This document shows positions 26,330-34,412 of a stretch of DNA of 49,233 bases, piece after piece. A program made the translations under genes and the position numbers. The notes beneath the pieces were generated by a model that did not search any database, was not told where the DNA came from, and saw only the letters and a list, made by a program, of their open reading frames with translations. The stretch covers positions 1-49,233 of the forward strand of contig JALXCB010000122.1 of NCBI GenBank assembly GCA_026991225.1, in the 5' to 3' direction. Origin of the DNA: Anaerolineae bacterium (GTDB lineage Bacteria > Chloroflexota > Anaerolineae > J102). Positions within the stretch are counted from its first letter, which is position 1. Each line of letters starts with the position of its first letter.

Positions 26330-26530
26330 ACTGCTTTGAAAATAGAGCCACGAAGGCGCGAAGGAAAGCGAAGGCACGAAGAAAAAAGACTGAAGACTAA
26401 AGATTATCTGCGGAAATCTGCGATGCGAAGCATCCATGTCATCTGCGTTCTCATTTTCGTCCGTATCGGCGAGCTTTCGCTCGTGACGCCTGCTATGAAA
26501 ATAAAGTAATCAGTGATCAGTTATCAGTAA
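26330..26530. repeat. Family C repeat containing the 89-bp block shared with 20534-20622
   Basis: Bases 26330-26418 are identical to 20534-20622, from ACTGCTTTGAAAATAGAGCC to GCGGAAATC. The unit ends with hairpin CGAGCTTTCGCTCG and TATGAAAATA, then GTAATCAGTGATCAGTTATC words (26506-26530). Confidence 0.8.
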
Positions 26531-26532
26531 TC

Positions 26533-26748
26533 GTAACTACTAACGTAGCGAGGTCGAAAACCACGAAGACACGACGACACGAAGGCGCGAAGGGTAATAG
26601 TGGCAGGTGGCAGGTAGCAAGTTGCAGGTGAAAATTCGCTGTCAGAAGGACTTGCCACTTGCGACTGACAAACCTGCATTGTCTTCGTCCCTTCGAGCCT
26701 TCGTGGCAAGGCATTTTCGATGCCGAACCAGGCTACCTTAGCAGTTAC
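26533..26748. mobile_element. Enlarged family 1 MITE-like element (216 bp), no target duplication
   Basis: The ends are GTAACTACTAACGTAGC and GGCTACCTTAGCAGTTAC. In the middle a second palindrome (GGCAGGTGGCAGGTAGCAAG facing CTTGCCACTTGCGACTGACA) has been inserted; it is related to 19015-19075. Flanking octamers CAGTAATC and TCATGACC do not match. Confidence 0.7.
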
Positions 26749-26790
26749 TCATGACCATCAAAAACCCATTGTAATGGATCGGGACGAATG

Positions 26791-26819
26791 TTGACAAGTG
26801 AGGCTTGCATTCGTATAAT
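26791..26819 (+). promoter_or_regulatory. Consensus sigma70 promoter of the tRNA-Leu gene
   Basis: TTGACA (26791-26796), a 17-bp spacer and TATAAT (26814-26819) are both perfect consensus hexamers, 12 bp upstream of the mature tRNA start. Confidence 0.92.
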
Positions 26820-26831
26820 TGGTGTTGGTGA

Positions 26832-26917
26832 GCCCCCGTGGCGGAATTGGCATACGCGGCAGGTTGAGGGCCTGTGCCCAACCGGGCGTCTCCGTTCGAG
26901 TCGGAGCGGGGGCACCA
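26832..26917 (+). tRNA. tRNA-Leu (anticodon GAG)
   Basis: The 7-bp acceptor stem GCCCCCG/CGGGGGC is perfect. The anticodon arm GCAGG-TTGAGGG-CCTGT gives anticodon GAG. A long variable arm marks a class II tRNA, and the T arm contains GTTCGAGTC. The discriminator base is A, as expected for leucine, and CCA is encoded. It would read CUC and CUU codons. Confidence 0.95.
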
Positions 26918-26923
26918 CAAGCA

Positions 26924-26952
26924 AGCGTCGGTCGCATGACCGGCGCTTTTTT
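26924..26952 (+). terminator. Intrinsic terminator after tRNA-Leu
   Basis: A 10-bp stem (AGCGTCGGTC/GACCGGCGCT, one G-U pair) with loop GCAT is followed by six T residues, 7 nt after the CCA end. Confidence 0.92.
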
Positions 26953-27021
26953 GTTATCCGCTGAAGTTCACGCGACGCCGCCAAGGGGCAAAGGGAAAGA
27001 AGCAAAAGGTTTTTGTGGGAT

Positions 27022-27050
27022 TTGCGAATTGGGAACGTATGTGCTATCAT
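27022..27050 (+). promoter_or_regulatory. recA promoter
   Basis: TTGCGA (27022-27027), a 17-bp spacer and TATCAT (27045-27050) give a good sigma70-type promoter with transcription expected to start near 27057, inside the LexA box. Confidence 0.75.
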
Positions 27051-27056
27051 AGCTTC

Positions 27057-27070
27057 CGAACAAGTGTTCC
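27057..27070 (+). promoter_or_regulatory. LexA (SOS) box of the Bacillus type
   Basis: CGAACAAGTGTTCC matches the Gram-positive LexA/DinR consensus CGAACRNRYGTTCG at 13 of 14 positions. It lies just downstream of the -10 box, where a bound repressor would block recA transcription until DNA damage. Confidence 0.85.
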
Positions 27071-27105
27071 CGAAACAAATCTTCTATCCTCAAGGAGAAA
27101 GCCTC

Positions 27106-28161
27106 ATGGCCGCGAGCAATGGCAACGGCAAAGACAAAGTTCTGGAAACCACCATCCATCAACTCACCAAACGCTTTGGCGATGGCATCATCATGCGCCT
27201 GGGCGAGGCCGACGCCCTGAACGTGGAGGTGATCCCCACGGGCGCGCTGCCCCTGGATATCGCCCTGGGGGTGGGAGGTCTGCCTCGAGGCCGGGTCATC
27301 GAGATCTACGGGCCCGAATCCTCCGGCAAGACGACCCTTTGCCTCCATGTCATCGCCGAGGCCCAAAAGCGGGGCGGCCTCGCCGCTTTCATCGACGTGG
27401 AGCACGCGCTGGACCCGGCCTACGCCCGCAAGATCGGCGTGGATGTGGACAATCTCTACGTCTCCCAGCCCGACACGGGCGAGCAAGCGCTGGAGATCGC
27501 AGAGATGCTGGTGCGTTCGGGCGCGTTGGACGTGGTCGTCATCGATTCGGTGGCCGCGCTGGTTCCTCGGGCCGAGATCGAAGGTGAAATGGGCGACGCG
27601 CACATGGGCCTGCAGGCCCGACTCATGAGCCAGGCCCTGCGCAAGCTCAGCGGCGTCATCAAGCAAACCGACACCATCGTCATTTTCACCAACCAGCTTC
27701 GCATGAAGATCGGCGTCATGTTCGGGAACCCCGAGACCACCACGGGCGGCATGGCCCTGCGCTTTTACTCCTCCGTGCGTCTCGACATCCGCCGCATCCA
27801 ATCCATCAAACAGGGCGGCGAGACCATCGGCAACCGCACCCGGGTCACCGTGCGCAAAAACAAGGTCGCGCCCCCCTTCCGCACGGCCGAGTTCGACATC
27901 ATGTTCAACGAGGGCATCTCCCAGACGGGCGCGATCCTCGACCTGGGCGCGGAGATGGATATCATCGAAAAGCGAGGCTCCTTCTACAGCTTCGAGGGCC
28001 AGCGTCTGGCCCAGGGCCGGGAGAACGCCAAGCGCTTCCTCAAGGAGAATCCCGACATCGCCCGTCGCGTCGAACGGCTCATCCGCGAGCGCGCGGGCCT
28101 GCCTGTGGACGACTATCTGCTGGAGGAAGCGGGCCTGGAAGAAGGCCTGTTCGCGGCGTAA
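27106..28161 (+). CDS. recA: Recombinase A
   Basis: RecA forms filaments on single-stranded DNA, drives strand exchange and triggers LexA self-cleavage. The 351-aa product has Walker [10 protein letters not shown] (about residue 67), the segment [26 protein letters not shown], the Walker B region [19 protein letters not shown] and the L2-loop region [22 protein letters not shown] start at [10 protein letters not shown] because AAGGAG lies 8 nt upstream; the frame runs further upstream only through the promoter and LexA box. The C-terminal acidic tail is short ([12 protein letters not shown]). Confidence 0.97.
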   Translation: MAASNGNGKDKVLETTIHQLTKRFGDGIIMRLGEADALNVEVIPTGALPLDIALGVGGLPRGRVIEIYGPESSGKTTLCLHVIAEAQKRGGLAAFIDVEHALDPAYARKIGVDVDNLYVSQPDTGEQALEIAEMLVRSGALDVVVIDSVAALVPRAEIEGEMGDAHMGLQARLMSQALRKLSGVIKQTDTIVIFTNQLRMKIGVMFGNPETTTGGMALRFYSSVRLDIRRIQSIKQGGETIGNRTRVTVRKNKVAPPFRTAEFDIMFNEGISQTGAILDLGAEMDIIEKRGSFYSFEGQRLAQGRENAKRFLKENPDIARRVERLIRERAGLPVDDYLLEEAGLEEGLFAA

Positions 28162-28164
28162 GCC

Positions 28165-28365
28165 TGCCTTGAAAATAGATTGGGTAAACCGGGAAACCGG
28201 GAAACCGGTAGACCAGTAGACCGGGTGGATAAGCAAGTTGGTTCGGTTTCCCCGGCTTCCTGGTTTACAGGTTTCCTGGGCTACCGGTTTACAGGGCTCC
28301 GTAGCCCTCCATTTTCATCCACATCCGCGAGCCGCCGCACGCCTTACGTTTCACGGTGCGATACT
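28165..28365. repeat. Family F palindromic repeat (GGAAACCGGTAGACC words)
   Basis: After the junction motif TTGAAAATAGA, the left arm GGGAAACCGGTAGACCAG and the right arm CCGGCTTCCTGGTTTACAGG face each other. Similar units are at 20460-20535 and 34445-34570. Confidence 0.75.
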
Positions 28366-28393
28366 GGTCAAACCGGGCGAAAGTGTGGATAAT
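28365..28393 (+). promoter_or_regulatory. larE promoter, near-leaderless
   Basis: TGGTCA (28365-28370), a 17-bp spacer and GATAAT (28388-28393) end 8 nt before the ATG of larE, with no ribosome site. Confidence 0.5.
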
Positions 28394-28401
28394 GGGCGGT
28401 T

Positions 28402-29253
28402 ATGACGACCATCACCCTGATTGACACGCCCCAAACCGCCGACATTTCCCTGGACGCCAAACTCGCCCGGCTGCGCGCCATCCTGCGCGGCATGGGCCGG
28501 GTCATCATCGCCTTCTCCGGCGGCGTCGATTCCGCGTTCCTGTGGCTGGTGGCCCATCAGGAATTGGGCGAAGACGCGCTGGCGGTGACCGCGCTCTCGC
28601 CCTCCCTGGCCTCGTGGGAGCGGGAAGAGATCCAACGCCTGGTGAAGGAGATCGGCGGACGGCATCGCTTCATCGAAACGCATGAAGTCGAAGACCCCAA
28701 CTACGCGGCCAATCCCATCAACCGTTGCTATTTTTGCAAGGACGCGCTGTGGGAGACGCTGGACGCGGTGGCTGCGGAAGAGGGCGTCCCTTACCTGCTG
28801 GATGGCTACAACCTGGACGATATCGGCGATTTTCGCCCGGGCCAGCAGGCGGGCCAGGAACACAGGGTGCGCAGCCCGTTGAAGGAAGCGGGCTTCACCA
28901 AGGCCGATATCCGCGCAGCGGCCCGGCGGCTGGGCCTGAGCGCCTGGAACAAGCCCGCGGCCGCGTGTCTGGCCTCCCGCTTCGCCTATGGCGTGCGCAT
29001 CGACGAGGCGCGATTGAGCCGGGTGGATCGGGCGGAGCGCTGGCTGCGGGAGCGGGGTTTCAGCCAGCTTCGCGTACGGGTGCAGGATGAGAAGCTCGTA
29101 CGCATCGAAGTCCCTGTCGAGCAAATCCCCGCCATCATCGCCTTGCGCCAGGAACTGGTCGCCTATTTCAAATCCCTGGGCTTCGTCTACATCACCCTCG
29201 ACCTGGAAGGATTCCGCTCGGGCAGCATGAACGAGGCGTTGGGCGCGGATTGA
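28402..29253 (+). CDS. larE: ATP-dependent sacrificial sulfur transferase LarE
   Basis: LarE adds sulfur to the carboxylated nicotinic acid precursor of the nickel-pincer cofactor used by lactate racemase-type enzymes. The PP-loop is IIAFSGGVDSAFLW, and the family segments NPINRCYFCKDALW, DGYNLDDIGDFRPG and RSPLKEAGFTKADIR are present. The Cys in KPAAACLASRFAYG corresponds to the sulfur-donating residue of single-Cys LarE proteins. The 283-aa length is normal. larB lies 1 kb downstream, separated by a mobile element and a toxin-antitoxin remnant; larC and larA are not in the window. Confidence 0.93.
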   Translation: MTTITLIDTPQTADISLDAKLARLRAILRGMGRVIIAFSGGVDSAFLWLVAHQELGEDALAVTALSPSLASWEREEIQRLVKEIGGRHRFIETHEVEDPNYAANPINRCYFCKDALWETLDAVAAEEGVPYLLDGYNLDDIGDFRPGQQAGQEHRVRSPLKEAGFTKADIRAAARRLGLSAWNKPAAACLASRFAYGVRIDEARLSRVDRAERWLRERGFSQLRVRVQDEKLVRIEVPVEQIPAIIALRQELVAYFKSLGFVYITLDLEGFRSGSMNEALGAD

Positions 29254-29254
29254 T

Positions 29255-29481
29255 GGGTGCGTCCCAATTTTTTGGCAAATTGCGTTGTCATCGGGAAAGC
29301 CGTCGCGCGGGCATTACCCCTACACCCGGCGCTGAAGCGCCGGGCTACAAAACCACGCCGGGTGAACCCGGCTTTTGACGCGGGCTAGCTCTGAAAGCCC
29401 CCTTGAGGGGGCGTCGTTTCTAGCCCGGAGGTTCACCTCCGGGGCGCCCGGCGCAACGCGCCAATAATTTGGGACGCACCC
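29255..29481 (+). mobile_element. MITE-like element, family 2, 227 bp, 9-bp target duplication CGGATTGAT
   Basis: It begins GGGTGCGTCCCAATTTTTTG and ends AATTTGGGACGCACCC as inverted termini. Perfect CGGATTGAT copies flank it (29246-29254 and 29482-29490), and the left copy includes the TGA stop of larE. The core chains hairpins CCCGGCGCTGAAGCGCCGGG, GCCGGGTGAACCCGGC, GCCCCCTTGAGGGGGC and GCCCGGAGGTTCACCTCCGG. No coding capacity was seen. Confidence 0.92.
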
Positions 29482-29497
29482 CGGATTGATGGGATGA

Positions 29498-30011
<514 letters not shown>

Positions 30012-30019
<8 letters not shown>

Positions 30020-30245
30020 TCCACCTGCTGATCCGGAAGACGATTTGCGGGACGAGTATGACCTGCGCGAGCTGCTTCCGAAAGGCGTGCGGGGGAAATA
30101 CGTCGATCAATATCGTGCAGGCACGAACCTTGTACTTTTGGAACCGGATGTAGCAGAGGCGTTTCCGGATGAAGAGGCTGTCAACGAAGCGCTTCGGCTA
30201 GTGATGAAATTGGCGGAAATTCAGCAAAGGAAAAAAGTGGCGTAA
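30012..30245 (+). CDS. Probable antitoxin partner of BrnT
   Basis: A 77-residue acidic protein (DDLRDEYDLRELLPKGVRGKY, then YRAGTNLVLLEPDVAEAFPDEEAVNEALR). It resembles the small proteins that commonly follow brnT genes where the canonical BrnA is missing. The ATG at 30012 overlaps the brnT stop (ATGGTTAA), the usual coupled arrangement; an in-frame ATG at 29997 is the alternative. I infer that it neutralised the toxin. With brnT broken it has no local target, but could still act as an autoregulator or protect against related toxins. The family name is uncertain. Confidence 0.72.
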
Positions 30246-30296
30246 TTCTGAAGGAACATTGGATGGGGTGAAGAACATCTGGAATATCGGTTTTTC

Positions 30297-30986
30297 ATGA
30301 AAAAATCAGCCTCCGAAATCGATTCCTTCGCCAACCTGGATCACGACCGTCAGGCCCGCAACGGCCTGCCCGAGATCGTCTACGCGGAGAGCAAAACGCC
30401 CGAGCAGGTCGCGGCCATCATGGCCGAATTGTATGAGCGGGCGGGAACGGCCCTGGCCACGCGGGCGTCTTCCGAGCATTTTGCCGCGGTCCAGGCCCGC
30501 CTGCCCGAAGCCATCTATCACGAACTGCCCCGGCTCATCACCGTGGGCCAACCCCTGCGCCAGCCCCAGCCCGAGGATCCCTACGTGGCCGTGGTCTGCG
30601 CGGGCACCAGCGACCTGCCCGCGGCCGAAGAGGCCGCGCTCACCCTGGCATGGGCGGGCTGGCCCGTGCGCCGGGTGACCGACGTGGGCGTGGCAGGCAT
30701 TCATCGCCTCTTTGCTGTGGAGGACGTGTTGCGCGAGGCCGCAGTGTGCATCGTGGTGGCGGGCATGGAGGGGGCGCTGCCCAGCGTCGTGGGCGGACGC
30801 ATCCCCACGCCCATCATCGCCGTACCCACCAGCGTGGGCTACGGCGCCAGCTTCGGCGGTCTCAGCGCCCTGTTGGGAATGCTCACCGCCTGCGCGCCCG
30901 GCATCACGGTGGTGAACATCGACAACGGCTTCGGCGCGGCCGCGGCCGCGCATCGCATTTTGCGAACGCTTATGCAACGCGAATGA
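30297..30986 (+). CDS. larB: Nickel-pincer cofactor biosynthesis protein LarB
   Basis: LarB carboxylates and dephosphorylates nicotinic acid adenine dinucleotide, the first step of nickel-pincer cofactor synthesis. The C-terminal half has the AIR-carboxylase-like segment [17 protein letters not shown] and the conserved [21 protein letters not shown] and [14 protein letters not shown]. The N-terminal part ([23 protein letters not shown]) is the LarB extension. At 229 aa it is slightly short but complete. A hairpin element begins immediately after the stop. The association with larE supports the call. Confidence 0.93.
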   Translation: MKKSASEIDSFANLDHDRQARNGLPEIVYAESKTPEQVAAIMAELYERAGTALATRASSEHFAAVQARLPEAIYHELPRLITVGQPLRQPQPEDPYVAVVCAGTSDLPAAEEAALTLAWAGWPVRRVTDVGVAGIHRLFAVEDVLREAAVCIVVAGMEGALPSVVGGRIPTPIIAVPTSVGYGASFGGLSALLGMLTACAPGITVVNIDNGFGAAAAAHRILRTLMQRE

Positions 30987-30987
30987 A

Positions 30988-31107
30988 GGGTGTGTCCCAA
31001 TTTTTTGGCAGACCTCCGGGAGGTGGCGCCAAACGCTTCATTTTGCCCCAAACCCTGTCGCCACCTCCCGGAGGTCGTCTGCGTCGCCAAATTTCTGGGA
31101 CACACCT
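30988..31107 (+). mobile_element. MITE-like element, family 2 (120 bp), at the larB stop codon
   Basis: The ends are GGGTGTGTCCCAATTTTTTG and CCAAATTTCTGGGACACACC. The core is one long hairpin (GACCTCCGGGAGGTGGCG facing CGCCACCTCCCGGAGGTC). The flanks CGAATGAA and CTAATGAA match at seven of eight positions, a decayed target duplication that includes the larB TGA. Confidence 0.8.
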
Positions 31108-31122
31108 CTAATGAAAATGGGG

Positions 31123-31151
31123 TTGACAAAGCTTCATTTATGGGTTACAAT
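31123..31151 (+). promoter_or_regulatory. Strong promoter of the arsR-type gene
   Basis: TTGACA (31123-31128), 17 bp and TACAAT (31146-31151) form a near-consensus sigma70 promoter, 56 bp upstream of the regulator's ATG. Confidence 0.85.
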
Positions 31152-31164
31152 CTATTCAACTCTT

Positions 31165-31180
31165 GGAATAAGGTTATTCC
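31165..31180. promoter_or_regulatory. Candidate operator for the ArsR-family regulator
   Basis: GGAATAAGGTTATTCC is a perfect palindrome (7-bp arms, 2-bp centre) placed 13 bp after the -10 box. A dimeric winged-helix repressor bound here would block its own transcription. The match to a known site has not been tested. Confidence 0.65.
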
Positions 31181-31206
31181 ACTTCGAATGCCCATCCTGA
31201 TCCATC

Positions 31207-31599
31207 ATGCCGGCCAACGACCCCCTGATTTCGGATGCCGCCCGCATCGCCCGGGCCATCAGCCACCCCGTCCGCTTGCAGATCCTCAATGAACTGCGAG
31301 GGGATGGGGCCTACGTCATGCACCTCACCTCGGTGCTGGGAAGGCCCCAGGCCAATATCTCCCAACATTTGATGGTGCTGCGGGAAGCGGGCCTCGTCCG
31401 AGCCATCCGCGAGGGCATGACCGTGTTCTATGTGGTCAGTGACCCCGATGTGCTGACCGTGGTCGATGCGCTTTTGGCCCTGGCAAAAAAACGCGCGGCG
31501 CAGCGCGAACTCATGGCCGAGGCGGGGATGGAGGAAGGACGAGGCGGCAGGCGACGTCATCGCGGCAAATGCCGATGCCCGCGCTGTCGCCAGCAATGA
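31207..31599 (+). CDS. ArsR-family winged-helix repressor with a C-terminal Cys-rich tail
   Basis: Residues 10-90 form a compact helix-turn-helix domain (ARAISHPVRLQILNELR, then VLGRPQANISQHLMVLREAGLVRAIREG, then MTVFYVVSD). This is typical of metal- or redox-sensing ArsR/SmtB repressors. The tail is Arg-rich and ends GKCRCPRCRQQ, giving three closely spaced cysteines that could bind a soft metal. The classical ELCVC motif is absent. A strong promoter and palindrome upstream suggest autoregulation. The small protein at 31911 may be co-regulated, although a terminator and a mobile element now lie between them. Confidence 0.88.
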   Translation: MPANDPLISDAARIARAISHPVRLQILNELRGDGAYVMHLTSVLGRPQANISQHLMVLREAGLVRAIREGMTVFYVVSDPDVLTVVDALLALAKKRAAQRELMAEAGMEEGRGGRRRHRGKCRCPRCRQQ

Positions 31600-31602
31600 A
31601 AT

Positions 31603-31799
31603 GGGTGCTTCCCAAATCAGTTGGCGCCAGCGTCCTGTCCGAGTGAACTCGGGCGTTTTAGGCGCTTCGCGCCAGGGGTCGACCTCCGTCGACCGGAAGA
31701 CTGGACGGCGTAGGCCGTCCACTGGCCGCAGGCCAAAAGTGTCCGACTTCAGTCGGTGAGTACGGCAGTGCAACGCTTCAACCGAAAAAGGACGCACCC
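31603..31799 (+). mobile_element. MITE-like element, family 2 (197 bp), at the arsR-type stop codon
   Basis: The ends are GGGTGCTTCCCAAATCAGTT and AAAAAGGACGCACCC. Flanking CAATGAAAT and CCATGAAAT match at eight of nine and include the gene's TGA. The core chains six hairpins (CCGAGTGAACTCGG, GGCGCTTCGCGCC, GGTCGACCTCCGTCGACC, GACGGCGTAGGCCGTC, GGCCGCAGGCC, CCGACTTCAGTCGG). The element sits between the gene and its terminator. Confidence 0.85.
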
Positions 31800-31805
31800 C
31801 CATGA

Positions 31806-31837
31806 AATAACGCCGTCCAACGGGCTGTTATTTTTTT
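31806..31837 (+). terminator. Intrinsic terminator displaced from the arsR-type gene
   Basis: AATAAC/GTTATT arms with an inner CCGT/ACGG pairing are followed by a run of seven T residues (31831-31837). Without the 197-bp element, the terminator would start a few bases after the arsR-type stop. Confidence 0.75.
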
Positions 31838-31910
31838 ACCAAAGGACATTCGATTTCAGGAATAACTTTTTCTCACTTACTTCTTACGCTCACCAAGGAG
31901 GTAAAAACTT

Positions 31911-32186
31911 ATGATGTACGGAAAGAAACGATACAGCCATTGGCATGAGAACATGAACGACGTTCCCGGCGGAGGTCGCCACGGCGCTGGCCGCGGCATG
32001 GAAGGCTTCGGCCGCGGCCCGATGTGGGGCCAGAGGCGGCGTATGCGACGCCGCGATTGCTGGGAGCAGGAAGACGCGGACACGCAACGGGCCTGGCTCG
32101 AAGCCCGCAAACAGCGCTTGCAAAGCCGTCTGGCCGAGGTCGAAGAGGCCTTGCTCGCTCTCGACCAGGACAATCCCGCTGGCTGA
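31911..32186 (+). CDS. Small Gly/Arg-rich protein with C-terminal coiled coil (DUF5320-like)
   Basis: A strong AAGGAGGT ribosome site stands 7 nt before ATGATG. The first 50 residues are rich in Gly, Arg, Met and His (GRHGAGRGMEGFGRGPMWGQ). The remainder forms an amphipathic helix (AWLEARKQRLQSRLAEVEEALLAL). The pattern resembles DUF5320-type proteins, often found near metal- or redox-related regulators. His and Met residues could bind a metal, but this is a guess. The gene follows the ArsR-type repressor. Confidence 0.7.
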   Translation: MMYGKKRYSHWHENMNDVPGGGRHGAGRGMEGFGRGPMWGQRRRMRRRDCWEQEDADTQRAWLEARKQRLQSRLAEVEEALLALDQDNPAG

Positions 32187-32399
32187 CTCCATCCAAATCC
32201 CGCAATTTCAACCATCACGCACTGAGAACAGCAGCAACCTCGTCGGCGCCCGGCATGAGACCTCGGAGGTCTGCGCAGACCTCCGAGGTCTGGGCGAAGC
32301 GCTCCCAATGCAATGATTCTGGGCTTTGACGAAGCCGGGTGCATAGCAGCCTCCAAATTCGGAATTGCGGGGCCAAATTGATACAGTCTCTTTCCACCC

Positions 32400-32708
32400 G
32401 GGCGCGTCCCAAATCATTGGCAGACACTTGCCGAGTAAACTCGGGCTCTTTAGGCGCAAGCCCCCTCCTTTGCTTCCTCCCCCACTCCGAGACGGGCGGG
32501 GGAGGAGATAAGGAAGGAGGATTCGATGGCGCCGGTGGTCGCCCTTCGGCGACCATTTGTTGGCATGATTTTGGACGGCGTAGGCCGTCATCTTATTCCC
32601 TTCCGCTATTCTCCCCCGCAAGCGGGGGAGATGAAGAGGGGGATGGCCGCAGGCCTGAAGAGTTCGACTTCAGTCCGCTGAATGATGCCAAATTCCTGGG
32701 ACACACCC
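32400..32708 (+). mobile_element. MITE-like element, family 2 (309 bp), with exchanged hairpin modules
   Basis: The ends are GGGCGCGTCCCAAATCATTG and CCAAATTCCTGGGACACACC. The core keeps the outer hairpins of the 31603 element (CCGAGTAAACTCGG, GGACGGCGTAGGCCGTC, GGCCGCAGGCC). Different hairpins replace the others: CCTCCCCCACTCCG facing GGGCGGGGGAGG, GTCGCCCTTCGGCGAC, and CTCCCCCGCAAGCGGGGGAG. Flanks TTTCCACCC and CTTCCAACC agree at seven of nine. Confidence 0.78.
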
Positions 32709-32723
32709 CTTCCAACCTGCGCA

Positions 32724-32754
32724 TTGGACGGAAAACGGGATTTTGTGCGACAAT
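32724..32754 (+). promoter_or_regulatory. Possible near-leaderless promoter of the first phosphatase-family gene
   Basis: TTGGAC (32724-32729) and GACAAT (32749-32754) are 19 bp apart. The -10 ends 8 nt before the ATG. The spacing is long and the call weak. Confidence 0.35.
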
Positions 32755-32762
32755 GGGAAGCT

Positions 32763-34412
32763 ATGAAGACCCTGATCATCGGCCTGGACGGCGGCACATG
32801 GGACCTGTTCGGCCCTTTGTGCGATCTGGAAGCCATGCCCCATCTGGCCGCGTTGCGCCAGCGCAGCGCCTGGGGCCCGCTGCTTTCCACGCAGCCCCCC
32901 TTCACCGCGCCCGCGTGGGCCAGTTTCGCCACCGGCGTCAATCCCGGCAAGCACGGCATCCTCAATTTCATCCAGGCCGAGGGCTCGCCCGCCCGGCTGC
33001 TGCGCGGGGAGGGAACGCCCGTGAACAGCGCCCACATTCGCGCGCCCCTGCTGTGGGAATACTTCGACGCCTACGACAGGCCCACCGGCGTCCTCAACGT
33101 GCCTCTCAGCTATCCCCTGCGCCCGGTGGCGGGCTTCGCCATCAGCGGGATGCTCACCCCGCCCCACGCCCGCGACTGGGCCCATCCACCCGACCTTCTT
33201 CACGCCCTCAAAGGCTACATCATCGACCTGGATTACGGACGGCCCGGCCAGCCCCTCACCCGCGAGGATCTGCCCCGGCCTCTGGCCATGCTGGATGACA
33301 TCCTGCAAATGACCGAGCGCCGGGGAAGGCACGCCCTGCGCCTCATGCAGCAACGGGCCTGGGATGCGTTCATGGTCGTGTTCACCGGTACCGACCGCAT
33401 TTCCCATCACTTCTGGCACTATCTCGCTCCTGATTACAGCCATCTCGCCCCCAAACTCGACGTGCGCATCTCTCAACGGCTGGCCGATTATTTCGATCTC
33501 CTGGATCAACTGCTGGGCGCGCTGGTGAAAAACGCCGGGCCCGACGCCGTCATCCTCATCCTCTCCGACCACGGCTTCGGCCCCGCGGCCCGGCATTGGG
33601 TGCATCTCAACAACTGGCTGCTGGAGCTGGACCTGCTCCGCCTGCGTATGGGCAAATCGGGTTGGATGCAGCGACTCAAGCGGGGCGCGCCCTGGCTTTC
33701 CGACATGGCCAAACGCATCCTGCCCGCCGAAGCCCGCAACGCGGTCAAGCAGCATGGCAGCCTGGCCGACGCCATGGATTGGGAAAACACCCTGGCCTGG
33801 GCCATGCCCCTCTACAACAACGTGGCCGGAATCTACCTCCACCGCACCAGTCACAAACCGCCCGGCCCGGTCAGCCCCGCGGCCGCGCCCAAACTGCTGG
33901 ACTTCCTCATCGAACAGGCCCGAACCCTGCGCATCCCCGGCGCGGACAGGCCCCTGTTCACCGACATCCACCTGGGCAGCGAACTCTACCACGGCTCCTA
34001 CACCGACAGCTTCCCCGACATCGTCCTCACCATGGACCCCGACTACGCGGCCGTGCCCACCCTGGGCTCCACCCTCATCACCCCCATCCCGCCCGGACAA
34101 TTCCTGCGCAGCGGCGACCACCGGCCCGAAGGCATGTTCCTGGCCGCAGGCCCGCCCATCCAGCCCGGCCCCCTGCCGGAAGTCCCCCGCCTCATCGACC
34201 TGGCCCCCACCATCCTCCATCTGGCCGACCTGCCCATTCCCGAAAGCATGGATGGCCGGGTCCTCGACGCCATCTTCCAACCCCGCTGGCTGCAAACCCC
34301 TCCCCCCAAACCGGGCCCCGACCTGCCCCCGCCCGACGCCGCGGCCGCGCTCTCGCCCGACGATCAGGCCGCCATCGCCGACCGCCTCCGCGGCCTGGGC
34401 TATATGACCTGA
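32763..34412 (+). CDS. Alkaline-phosphatase-superfamily phosphodiesterase/hydrolase, paralogue 1
   Basis: The 549-aa protein has the type I phosphodiesterase/nucleotide pyrophosphatase fold. The first metal Asp is in LIIGLDGGTWDLF. The probable nucleophile Thr is in FTAPAWASFATGVNPGKHGI. Later ligands are in FTGTDRISHHFWHYL and LILSDHGFGPA. The C-terminus ends SPDDQAAIADRLRGLGYM, a motif shared with the next paralogue. It may remodel phosphate groups on surface glycans or lipid-linked sugars, since glycosyltransferases follow. I start at MKTLIIGLDGG; earlier in-frame codons are repeat DNA. Confidence 0.85.
   Translation: MKTLIIGLDGGTWDLFGPLCDLEAMPHLAALRQRSAWGPLLSTQPPFTAPAWASFATGVNPGKHGILNFIQAEGSPARLLRGEGTPVNSAHIRAPLLWEYFDAYDRPTGVLNVPLSYPLRPVAGFAISGMLTPPHARDWAHPPDLLHALKGYIIDLDYGRPGQPLTREDLPRPLAMLDDILQMTERRGRHALRLMQQRAWDAFMVVFTGTDRISHHFWHYLAPDYSHLAPKLDVRISQRLADYFDLLDQLLGALVKNAGPDAVILILSDHGFGPAARHWVHLNNWLLELDLLRLRMGKSGWMQRLKRGAPWLSDMAKRILPAEARNAVKQHGSLADAMDWENTLAWAMPLYNNVAGIYLHRTSHKPPGPVSPAAAPKLLDFLIEQARTLRIPGADRPLFTDIHLGSELYHGSYTDSFPDIVLTMDPDYAAVPTLGSTLITPIPPGQFLRSGDHRPEGMFLAAGPPIQPGPLPEVPRLIDLAPTILHLADLPIPESMDGRVLDAIFQPRWLQTPPPKPGPDLPPPDAAAALSPDDQAAIADRLRGLGYMT

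Larger units (their letters stand above)
32187..32762. repeat. Gene-free gap: ACCTCGGAGGTCT palindrome and a large family 2 element
   Basis: Bases 32259-32291 form a palindrome (GACCTCGGAGGTCTGCGCAG facing GACCTCCGAGGTC), a relative of 3819-3851. A family 2 element occupies 32400-32708. The remaining sequence up to 32762 carries the promoter of the next gene. No convincing small ORF was found. Confidence 0.75.
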
